Origin: Miltoncostaea sp963823515
GTDB lineage: Bacteria; Actinomycetota; Thermoleophilia; Miltoncostaeales; Miltoncostaeaceae
DNA: 64,000 nucleotides
Assembly: GCA_963823515.1 (NCBI GenBank)
Contig: CAWGMB010000006.1
Coordinates: 372,001 to 436,000 of the forward strand
Reading direction: 5' to 3'
Position numbers and translations under genes: made by a program. The notes beneath the pieces are model-generated. The model saw only the letters and a program-made list of their open reading frames with translations, had not been told where the DNA came from and did not search any database. Shown in pieces: positions 57,352 through 64,000 of this stretch. Each line of letters starts with the position of its first letter. Within the stretch, counting starts at the first letter, position 1.

Positions 57352-58698
57352 CTAGAGTTCGATCAGCTCATCGTCCGGCTCGCCGGCGCGCCCGGCGTAC
57401 GAGAGCTTGGACCCCCGGTCCATCGCGCGCTGGCCGAGGAGGTAGAGGAGGCCCAGGGCCAGGAGGCCGAGGGGCAGCCAGGGCGAGCGGCTCGCCTTGA
57501 TCGTGACCTCTCCCGCACCCTTGACCGCGTTCGCGACGCCCTGGGGCGACAGGCGGTGCGGGCGGACGGGATGAGCGATGGAGTGGTACCGGACGGCGGC
57601 CGAGACGACCTTGGACGGCGCCCGGCTCGCGGGCGGCGGGAGGATGGCGACGGGGATCGCGTCGGCCCCGGCGCCGGCCTCCGCGGGCACCGGCGGGACA
57701 TCGGGTCGCTCGGCGGGCGGCAGCACCGGGGCGGCGGCGGGGATGACCGTCTCGGGCGCGATCACGATACCGGTGACGCCGGTGGCGGGCGTCGCGGGGG
57801 CGAAGGCCGACCCGGCGTCGATCCGCTCGGCGGCGTCGCCGGCGGACGGCTCGGGGGCGGCGACGGGCTCGTTCGCTGCGGACGGACCGGCGCCGCCGGC
57901 GACGACGCCGAGCAGGTAGGAGCCGAAGGCGTCGCGGAAACCGGGGGGCGCCGCGGGATCGACTTCCTCAGGGCCGCTCGGGTCGTCCTCGTCGGCGACC
58001 TCGGCCGGCGGGGCGTCCGGGATGATGACGGTCGGAGACGGGGTGGTCGCGGCGGCCGGCGGCGGGCTGATCTCGGCGCCGACGGTCGAGCCATCGACCG
58101 CGCGGAACACGAGCCCGGCGGGCGTGGTGGCGACCGGCACGGCGGGCGTGAGGGCCTCCGCCGCCGGGATCTCGGGCCCGGACGTGGCCGCAGGGGCCAC
58201 CGGATGGCGGGGGGTCGTGGCGCGGTGCTTCTTGCCGGCCTCGTGAGCGGACGGGGCGGGGACCCCGGCGGCGTCGGGCTCCGGCGGGATCTCGGCCGGG
58301 AGCGGGAGGGTCTCTCCGGCCCCGGGATCCGGTGTCGCGGGCGCATCCGGGATGACCGTGTCCGCGGGGGCCAGGATCTCCGCAACCGGGAGGTCGGCGG
58401 TGGTGGCCTCGTCGCCCGCAACCGGGAGGTCGGCGGCCGGGGGGTCGGCGACCGGCGCGGGGTCGATGGGCGCGGAGTCGACGGCGGGCTGGACGGGGGC
58501 GGCGGACCCGGCCGGGCTCGGCCCTGTCACGTGCACGTGGGTGAGGGCCGCGCCCTCCGCGTCGGGCGCCGGCGAACCCGCGCCGGCGGCGAGGACGCCG
58601 GCCGGGGAGCCACCCACCGCGAGCGCCGTCATCGCGGCGACGAGCGCTGCCGAGCGGCGGCGGGAGGAGCGGGAGAGGTGATTTGAGGCGAAACCCAT
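57352..58698 (-). CDS. secreted proline/alanine-rich, membrane-anchored protein
   Basis: The 448-residue product from ATG 58698 has a signal peptide (RRSAALVAAMTALAVGGSPA), a long Pro/Ala/Val/Thr-rich region of about 340 residues with repeated PAP and PDAP-type units, and a C-terminal single transmembrane helix WLPLGLLALGLLYLLGQ followed by a basic/acidic end (YAGRAGEPDDELIEL). It resembles wall-spanning stalk proteins. A more regular part, RYHSIAHPVRPHRLSPQGVA, just before the helix may be a small domain. Not homologous to any family I recognise. Confidence 0.7.
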   Translation of the reverse strand: MGFASNHLSRSSRRRSAALVAAMTALAVGGSPAGVLAAGAGSPAPDAEGAALTHVHVTGPSPAGSAAPVQPAVDSAPIDPAPVADPPAADLPVAGDEATTADLPVAEILAPADTVIPDAPATPDPGAGETLPLPAEIPPEPDAAGVPAPSAHEAGKKHRATTPRHPVAPAATSGPEIPAAEALTPAVPVATTPAGLVFRAVDGSTVGAEISPPPAAATTPSPTVIIPDAPPAEVADEDDPSGPEEVDPAAPPGFRDAFGSYLLGVVAGGAGPSAANEPVAAPEPSAGDAAERIDAGSAFAPATPATGVTGIVIAPETVIPAAAPVLPPAERPDVPPVPAEAGAGADAIPVAILPPPASRAPSKVVSAAVRYHSIAHPVRPHRLSPQGVANAVKGAGEVTIKASRSPWLPLGLLALGLLYLLGQRAMDRGSKLSYAGRAGEPDDELIEL

Positions 58699-58800
58699 GG
58701 CGCCCCCCCTATCGGCAGGAGGGCCGGATTCCTTTAGCCCCCCGCCGAAACTTCTCGTCAAGCAGCTAACGTGATGCCCGAAACCCCTTTACGGAGGGCG

Positions 58801-60237
58801 ATGTCCACGAACCCCGGCGACTCCGGGACAGCGGTCCCCGGCGCTCGGGCCCGCCGACCCTGGTACCAACTCGAGGATCGGCACGCCGTCATGGCGCGCG
58901 GCCGTGTCGCTGTCCTGATGGCCCTGGCGGTGGTCGCCGCGGTCGCCCCCCTCGACATGACGGGGTCGGAGCGGGTCCGGGCGGTGGCCGTCTGCGCCGG
59001 GGCGATCGCACTCCACCTGATGCTCGCCTGGATACCGGGCCGCCACCCCCGGCGCCTTCTCGCCGCGGTGGACGTGAGCCTGATCGTCAACGCGGTCGCG
59101 ATCGGCCTCCTGGCGCTGCTGTCGGGCGGCACCGACAGCCTCGCCGTCTGGCTGCTGCCGCTCTTCTGCCTCGCCGCCACGGTGGCGCTCGAGATGCTGC
59201 AGGGCGTCAAGGCGCTGATCCTCTCGGCCCTGGTCATCGGCTGGCTCACCGCCGAGGAGGGCGGGTCTTTCTCGTCGCTCGGGGACTCCGACGCGATCGG
59301 CCCGCTGGCGCTGGCCGCGGCGATCGTCGTGCTGGCGGCCGCCCTGACCCGTGTCAACGAGAGCTGGCTCAAGCGCCAGAGCGAGCGGATGGAGGAGCTG
59401 CACGCCGCGTCGCTCGCCTTCGCGAGCGCTGACGCGGACGCCGCGTCGAGCCTCACCGACATCGCCGGGCAGGCCGCGCGCGCCCTGCTGCCCGGCTGGG
59501 ACGTCACGGTGGGCAACGGCGGGGAGGGTCTCGAGGAGCGCCGCTGGCGCGCCGAGGGCCGCGCCTTCATCGAGATCCCCGTCGTCGGCCACCTGAACGA
59601 CGACCAGGGGGAGCGCCGGATGGGCGCCATCACCGCCTCCCGGCCGGTGCCGCGCGACGGCCGGCTATGGGTGCGGAGCGATTCGCTCACCGCCGTGAGG
59701 ATGCTCGCGACGGCGCTGTCGGCGGCGCTCGTGCAGCGGGAGCTGCTGGAGAGGCTCGAGCACCTGTCGATGTCGGATGCCCTCACGGGGCTCGGCAACC
59801 GGCGCGCGTTCGACGAGGCCCTGTCGGCGGAGATGGCGCGCGCCAGACGGGCGAAGGGCTCGATGGGGCTCGTCATCCTCGACGTGGACCACTTCAAGCA
59901 GTTCAACGACCGCCACGGGCACCAGGCCGGCGACGACGCCCTCGTGACCGTGGCGCGGGTGCTGGCCGACGAGGCGCGGGCCGAGGACCGCGCGTGCCGG
60001 ATCGGCGGCGAGGAGTTCGCGCTGCTCCTTCCGGGGGCCGACGGCGCGACGGCGGCCGCCGTCGCCGAGCGCGTGCGCCGGGCCATCGAGGAGAACAGCG
60101 CCCCGGTCGCAGGTGTCACCGTGAGCCTGGGGGTCGCGTCGTCGCGCGGCGACGACGCGCGCAACCTGCTCGAGACGGCCGACGCGCGCCTCTACGTCGC
60201 GAAGGAGGCCGGCCGCAACCGGGTGGTGGCCTCCTAG
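58801..60237 (+). CDS. membrane diguanylate cyclase (GGEEF)
   Basis: The 478-residue protein has about six transmembrane helices (residues 30-190), a GAF-like cytosolic linker and a GGEEF domain: VILDVDHFKQFNDRHGHQAG, RIGGEEFALLLPGADG. The allosteric I-site RAED lies five residues before GGEEF, so product inhibition is expected. It makes c-di-GMP. The ATG 58801 has GGAGGGCG before it; an earlier start at 58771 is possible. It diverges from the secreted protein gene by 102 bp. Confidence 0.9.
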   Translation: MSTNPGDSGTAVPGARARRPWYQLEDRHAVMARGRVAVLMALAVVAAVAPLDMTGSERVRAVAVCAGAIALHLMLAWIPGRHPRRLLAAVDVSLIVNAVAIGLLALLSGGTDSLAVWLLPLFCLAATVALEMLQGVKALILSALVIGWLTAEEGGSFSSLGDSDAIGPLALAAAIVVLAAALTRVNESWLKRQSERMEELHAASLAFASADADAASSLTDIAGQAARALLPGWDVTVGNGGEGLEERRWRAEGRAFIEIPVVGHLNDDQGERRMGAITASRPVPRDGRLWVRSDSLTAVRMLATALSAALVQRELLERLEHLSMSDALTGLGNRRAFDEALSAEMARARRAKGSMGLVILDVDHFKQFNDRHGHQAGDDALVTVARVLADEARAEDRACRIGGEEFALLLPGADGATAAAVAERVRRAIEENSAPVAGVTVSLGVASSRGDDARNLLETADARLYVAKEAGRNRVVAS

Positions 60238-60240
60238 CGC

Positions 60241-60283
60241 CCCGGGTCGGAAATCCCGTGGCGGTACGGACTTCCGACCCGGG
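60241..60283. terminator. terminator between GGEEF and ABC genes
   Basis: CCCGGGTCGGAA and TTCCGACCCGGG form a perfect 12-bp stem around a 19-nt loop after the cyclase stop; it also faces the end of the convergent ABC gene. Confidence 0.8.
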
Positions 60284-60286
60284 GAA

Positions 60287-61150
60287 CTAGGCCTGGGAGC
60301 CGATCACCGCCAGCAGCCGGCCGCCGTCGCGGATCACCCTCACGGGAGCGCCGAAGCAGAACGACAGCGGCTCGTCGTCGAGCACCTCCGCCGCGCGGCC
60401 GGCGGCCACCACCCGGCCGGCGCGCAGCAGCAGCGCGTGGGTGACCGAGGAGGCCAGCTCCTCGAGATGGTGGCTGACCTGCACGATCGCGAGGTCCGGC
60501 TCGGCGCGCGCCAGGTCGTCGAGCCGGCCGAGGAAGATCTCACGCCCGGGGAGGTCGAGTCCGGCCGTGGGCTCGTCGAGCAGCAGCAGGCGCGGCCGCG
60601 CCATCAGCGCGCGCGCCAGCAGCACGCGCTGCTGCTCGCCGCGCGAGAGCAGGCCGAAGCGACGGTCGAGCAACGCCCCGCAGCCCATCCGGGCGAGCAG
60701 TTCCGCGGCCCGGGCGCGGTCGTCGTCGCCCAGGCGCCCGGGCCGCAGGACAATGGTGGCGGTGGCGCCCGTGAGCGCCACATCGAGCGCGGTGGCCCGC
60801 GGCCGGAAGGCCACGGCCATCCGGGCTTCCACGTGGCCGATCGAGCGGCGCAGTTCTCGCAGGTCGGTCCCGCCGAGGGGCTCGCCGAGGACGCTCGCCC
60901 GGCCCTCGCTGGGATGCCCGACCGCTCCGGCGATCGCCATCAGGGTGGTCTTGCCCGCGCCGTTCGGGCCGATCACCGCCCAGCGCTCGCCGGCGGCCAC
61001 GGTCCAATCGACGCCCTCCAGCAGCACCGTGCGCCCCCCGCCCGGCCCGGAGCGCCACACCCCGAGTCCGGCCACCTCGATCGCCGGCGCGTCCGGCGCG
61101 GCGGCGCTCCACCGGGGCCCCTCGTCGGACCGCGGCGGGTCCGGGCTCAG
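60287..61150 (-). CDS. ABC transporter ATP-binding protein
   Basis: The 287-residue ATPase has Walker A VIGPNGAGKTTLM, Q-loop region GHVEARMAVAF, signature LSRGEQQRVLLARAL, Walker B RLLLLDEPTAGLD and H-loop VSHHLEEL. The DDEPLSFCFGAPVRV tail is a C-terminal regulatory extension. No permease is adjacent. Conserved sequence begins at about IEVAGLGVW; the only start codon before it is CTG 61150, which overlaps the AcuC stop as CTGA. A GTG inside that strand would delete it. It is likely read by coupling to acuC. Confidence 0.85.
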   Translation of the reverse strand: MSPDPPRSDEGPRWSAAAPDAPAIEVAGLGVWRSGPGGGRTVLLEGVDWTVAAGERWAVIGPNGAGKTTLMAIAGAVGHPSEGRASVLGEPLGGTDLRELRRSIGHVEARMAVAFRPRATALDVALTGATATIVLRPGRLGDDDRARAAELLARMGCGALLDRRFGLLSRGEQQRVLLARALMARPRLLLLDEPTAGLDLPGREIFLGRLDDLARAEPDLAIVQVSHHLEELASSVTHALLLRAGRVVAAGRAAEVLDDEPLSFCFGAPVRVIRDGGRLLAVIGSQA

Positions 61151-62301
61151 CGGAGGTAGAGGGCGCGCGCCTCGTCGACCACGCGATCGCCCTCGACATC
61201 GGCCCGCATCCGCTCCTCCGCGGGGACCTCGGGCTCGGGGTCGTCCGACATGCGACGCGGCAGGGCGACGCCGAGCATCTCCTCGCCGGGCCTCCACCAC
61301 GCCTCGGGGATCTCGTCGTCCAGCTCCACCCCGAGCATCTCGGCGAAGAGGAGGGTCCAGGCGCGCGGGACAACCTGGAAGGTGTACCCGCCCCCGCCGA
61401 GGGCGACCCAGCGCCCCTTCGCCGCCGAGCGCGCGAGGTCGTGGAGGACCCGGTACGCCTCGGGGAAGGTGGGCATCGTGACCTGCAGGTGCGCGAGCGG
61501 GTCGGCGTGGTGCGGATCGGCCCCGTCCTGGGTCACGATCACGTCGGGCTCGAAGTCCTGGACCGCCGGCGCGATGACGTCCTCGATCGCGCGCATGTAG
61601 GGCCGGTCTCCGGCGTAGGGCGGCAGCGGGATGTTGATCGCGGTACCCTCCGCCGCGCCGACGCCCCGCTCGGCGAATCCGCCGGTGCCCGGGAAGAGGT
61701 AGCGGCCGGTCTCGTGCACCGAGCACGTGAGCACGCGCGGGTCCTCGAAGAAGATCCACTGGGTCCCGTCGCCGTGGTGCACGTCGATGTCGATGTAGGC
61801 GACCCGCTCGGCGCCGGCGTCGAGGAGGGCCTGGATCGCGACGGCGGTGTCGTTGTAGATGCAGAACCCGGCGGCGCGGTTGGCCATCGCGTGGTGCAGG
61901 CCGCCACCCGCGACGAACGCCTGCTCGGCGCGCCCCTCCCAGACCTCCATGGCCCCCGCCACCGAGGCGCCGCAGATCGCCGCCGCCGCCTCGTGCATCC
62001 CGGCGAAGGCCGGGGTGTCGCCGCCCGCGGCCAGGCCCCACTGACCCGCCTCCCACGCGGAGGCGAGCAGGGGGTTGGCGCTGTACCTGCGCACCGCCGC
62101 GACGTAGGCCGGGGTGTGGACGCGCTCGATCACCGCGTCGGGCGCGGGCGAGGGGGTGACGGGGACGACGCCAGGGTGCCGGTCGAGCCCGTAGGCCCGG
62201 ATCAGATCGACCGCGAGCTGACGCCTCAATGGCGTCATCGGGTGATCGTCGCCGAGGTTGTAGGTGGGACCACCCTCGGCGTGGACGAAAGCGGTCGTCA
62301 T
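61147..62301 (-). CDS. acuC: AcuC-type histone deacetylase family protein
   Basis: The 384-residue protein matches the zinc-dependent deacetylase family: GGGLHHAMANRAAGFCIYND (catalytic His pair), AYIDIDVHHGDGTQWIFFED (metal Asp and His), TQDGADPHHADPLAHLQVT (third metal ligand) and LALGGGGY-type GGGGYTFQVV. AcuC deacetylates acetyl-CoA synthetase, an acetate-use enzyme, which fits the acetate kinase/phosphoketolase genes 6 kb away. Start ATG 62301. Confidence 0.92.
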   Translation of the reverse strand: MTTAFVHAEGGPTYNLGDDHPMTPLRRQLAVDLIRAYGLDRHPGVVPVTPSPAPDAVIERVHTPAYVAAVRRYSANPLLASAWEAGQWGLAAGGDTPAFAGMHEAAAAICGASVAGAMEVWEGRAEQAFVAGGGLHHAMANRAAGFCIYNDTAVAIQALLDAGAERVAYIDIDVHHGDGTQWIFFEDPRVLTCSVHETGRYLFPGTGGFAERGVGAAEGTAINIPLPPYAGDRPYMRAIEDVIAPAVQDFEPDVIVTQDGADPHHADPLAHLQVTMPTFPEAYRVLHDLARSAAKGRWVALGGGGYTFQVVPRAWTLLFAEMLGVELDDEIPEAWWRPGEEMLGVALPRRMSDDPEPEVPAEERMRADVEGDRVVDEARALYLR

Positions 62302-62356
62302 GACCGGGAATCTATCCGACCCGCCCGGCCGGAGCCCCCAGGAACCCCGGTGGGGG

Positions 62357-62647
62357 TCAGTCCCTCGCGGCGACCACCGTCCAGGGGAGTATGCGCCGGC
62401 CGGTGACGAGTCCCGCCGCGACGTAGGGGTCGCCGTCGGCGTAGCGCGCGATCTCGGCCGACGGCACGTCGCCGAAGACGAAGAGCGCACCGCTCGGTGG
62501 GTCGCCGAGGGCCCCGGCCATGATCATCGCGCCCGCCTCGATCCACTCGCCGATGTGGGCGAGATGCGCGTCGCGGTGGGGCGCGCGGCGCTCCAGGATG
62601 TCGGGGACGTAGTCGTAGACGAGGACGGCGTGGGGGCCGGTCGCCAT
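62357..62647 (-). CDS. YCII-related protein
   Basis: The 96-residue protein reads VLVYDYVPDILERRAPHRDA, HLAHIGEWIEAGAMIMAGAL and FVFGDVPSAEIARYADGDPY, a complete YCII (YciI-like) domain with catalytic-type Asp/His residues in HRDAHLAHI. The family is of loosely defined hydrolase or oxygenase function. The start ATG shares one base with the stop of the subtilase gene (TGATG), so they are coupled. Confidence 0.85.
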   Translation of the reverse strand: MATGPHAVLVYDYVPDILERRAPHRDAHLAHIGEWIEAGAMIMAGALGDPPSGALFVFGDVPSAEIARYADGDPYVAAGLVTGRRILPWTVVAARD

Positions 62648-64000
62648 CAGCGCTGCCGTTTCAGCCGCAGGGTGTACTTGCCCCCGCCCCGCCGCGCGAA
62701 GACGTCGATGTAGTGGCGGCCCGTGCGCTTCGCGCGATAGACGAGCACGCCGCGGCGGGTCGTGCCCGGCCGGTACTTGATGAGGTGCCGCTCGAGGTTC
62801 CCGTTCTCGGTGCCCACGGTTCGCGTTCCGGGGTCCCAGAGGTAGAGGTCGAGCCGCGCCGGGCCGTGGGTGATGACGGCGCGCAGCCGCTCGCCCTTCT
62901 TCAGGCGGACGGCGTAGACGTCCTCCGGGTCCTCGAACCGGTCGGCGGTCGCCTCGATCAACTTCGACCGGCCGATCTCGTTGAGACGGGTGGTGCGCCT
63001 CAGCCACTTGACGTCGTCGTTCACCTCCTCGGGGTCGTCGGCCGGGCCCTGGAGCGTCACCGCGGCGCGCGGGTTGACGACCCCGTGGCCGCTGACGTTG
63101 TCGCGGCCCTTCCTCCCCGAGTCGGTCGCGGTGTTCTCGATCTGGCGGAGCACCTGATAGGGGCTGAGCGTGCCGTTGTTCGCCGCGATCACCAGGGCTG
63201 CGAGCCCGGAGACGTACGGCGCGGCCATCGAGGTGCCGTCCTTTAGCGCATATCCGGGCGCGACCGCGCGCTCGGTGACGCGGCGCGGCACGCTCGAGAG
63301 CACGTTGACCCCCGGGGCGATGACGTCGACCGTGCGGTTGTGGTTCGAGAAGGTCGCGGCGGCGAAGGGGCGCGGGCAGTCGAAGGTGACGGCCCCGTCA
63401 CACTGGGCGCCGACGCCGAGGACGCGGCGGTACCCCGCGGGGTAGTTGAGCGCGTTGACGTCCTGGCCCTGGTTGCCGACCGATGCCACCACGAGCGCGC
63501 CACGGGCCGTGGCCCACAGGATCGTGTCCTGGAAGGCCTGCGAGTAGCCGGGGCCGCCGGCCGAGATGTTGATCACCCGGGCCCCGTTGACGACCGCGTG
63601 ACGGATGCCGCGCATCATCGTCTCGTCGGTGCTGGAGCCGTCGCGGTCGGCGATCTGGACCGGGATGACCGGCGCGGCGCCCGCCACCGCGGGCGCGACG
63701 CCCACGATGCCCACGCCGTTGGCCGGCGCGGCGGCGATGCCGGCGACGTGCGTCCCGTGACCCGACAGGCCGTGGTCGGAGGCGTCGCCGTCGCCGCGCA
63801 GGGTGCTGCGGGGGGCGATCAGCGGGCTGGCCGGCCCTCTCCACTCCTCGTGCGCGTTGTCGATGCCGCTGTCGAGGATCGCGATGGCGGGCCGGGGGCC
63901 CGTGACCGTCAGGTCGGTCCCCCAGGTCGAGCCGGTGAGCAGGCCCCACTGGGAGGACGGCGCGAAGAACGGATCGGTGATCGGCGGCGGTGCTCCAGGC
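62647..64000 (-). CDS. subtilisin-like serine protease (5' end outside window)
   Basis: The visible 450 residues hold the S8 triad: Asp in IAILDSGIDNAHEEW, His in LSGHGTHVAGIAA and Ser in KDGTSMAAPYVSGLA. The insertion with TFDCPRPF and CDGAVTFDC cysteines is typical of secreted members. After the protease domain (ending about 170 residues before the stop) comes a beta-rich domain of the PPC type (DVYAVRLKKGERLRAVITHG, LYLWDPGTRTVG). The N-terminus and signal peptide lie beyond 64000. It precedes the YCII gene. Confidence 0.9.
   Translation of the reverse strand, partial: PGAPPPITDPFFAPSSQWGLLTGSTWGTDLTVTGPRPAIAILDSGIDNAHEEWRGPASPLIAPRSTLRGDGDASDHGLSGHGTHVAGIAAAPANGVGIVGVAPAVAGAAPVIPVQIADRDGSSTDETMMRGIRHAVVNGARVINISAGGPGYSQAFQDTILWATARGALVVASVGNQGQDVNALNYPAGYRRVLGVGAQCDGAVTFDCPRPFAAATFSNHNRTVDVIAPGVNVLSSVPRRVTERAVAPGYALKDGTSMAAPYVSGLAALVIAANNGTLSPYQVLRQIENTATDSGRKGRDNVSGHGVVNPRAAVTLQGPADDPEEVNDDVKWLRRTTRLNEIGRSKLIEATADRFEDPEDVYAVRLKKGERLRAVITHGPARLDLYLWDPGTRTVGTENGNLERHLIKYRPGTTRRGVLVYRAKRTGRHYIDVFARRGGGKYTLRLKRQR

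Overview
The window is very GC-rich bacterial DNA (third codon positions almost all G or C) with dense, mostly coupled genes. OpcA beside glucose-6-phosphate dehydrogenase, a LexA with a CGAAC-N4-GTTC type box, GTG starts, a MqnD-like menaquinone (futalosine) enzyme and Flp-type pilins point to an actinobacterium. A deep lineage such as Thermoleophilia is my guess; no rRNA is present to fix it. Almost everything reads as chromosome. The one mobile trace is a short IS3-type relic near 2.5 kb.

Layout. 1-5.7 kb: rhodanese (cut by the window edge), a cyclic-nucleotide-binding/flavin reductase fusion, then a decaying stretch (methyltransferase and IS3 remnants, frameshifted secreted protein, damaged VOC protein, headless transglutaminase) around a tRNA-Met. 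5.7-13.5 kb: DUF1385 membrane protein, small conserved-looking proteins, a pentapeptide-repeat protein, two pilin-like proteins, zinc-ribbon and GYD proteins, rhodanese, Bcp peroxiredoxin. 13.5-18.7 kb: acetyltransferase, orphan histidine kinase divergent from a MerR-type regulator, rnpB, lexA with its own box, tRNA-Leu(GAG). 18.6-24.1 kb: a five-gene oligopeptide ABC transporter. 24.2-29.0 kb: secG, thioesterase, phosphate-type binding protein, flavin-binding protein, cupin, mqnD plus a cysteine-rich protein, DtxR-type repressor. 29.2-34.8 kb: Crp/Fnr regulator, M14 peptidase, SufR-like regulator, lipoprotein, cytochrome cd1 nitrite reductase (nirS), glutathione peroxidase. 35-37.8 kb: nitronate monooxygenase, LuxR regulator, two overlapping lipoproteins. 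37.9-44.7 kb: guaB-like gene, then transketolase-zwf-opcA-pgl (pentose phosphate pathway).

44.8-57.0 kb is an energy and stress island in three blocks: a TreT-like glycosyltransferase, a CBS-GTPase fusion and a P1-type ATPase in one coupled operon; a universal stress protein; and acetate kinase, phosphoketolase and a CtpE-like P-type ATPase in a second coupled operon, next to a flavin disulfide-type reductase. Phosphoketolase plus acetate kinase turns sugar phosphate and phosphate into acetate and ATP, and so ties directly to the pentose phosphate genes just upstream. 57.3-64 kb: a wall-like secreted protein, a GGEEF diguanylate cyclase, AcuC deacetylase with an ABC ATPase, a YCII protein and a subtilase that runs off the window.

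Recurring themes are 4-bp start/stop overlaps (ATGA, GTGA and apparently CTGA), redox and nitrosative stress enzymes, and single lipoproteins without recognised families. Functions are inferred from motifs read by eye; no database search was run.
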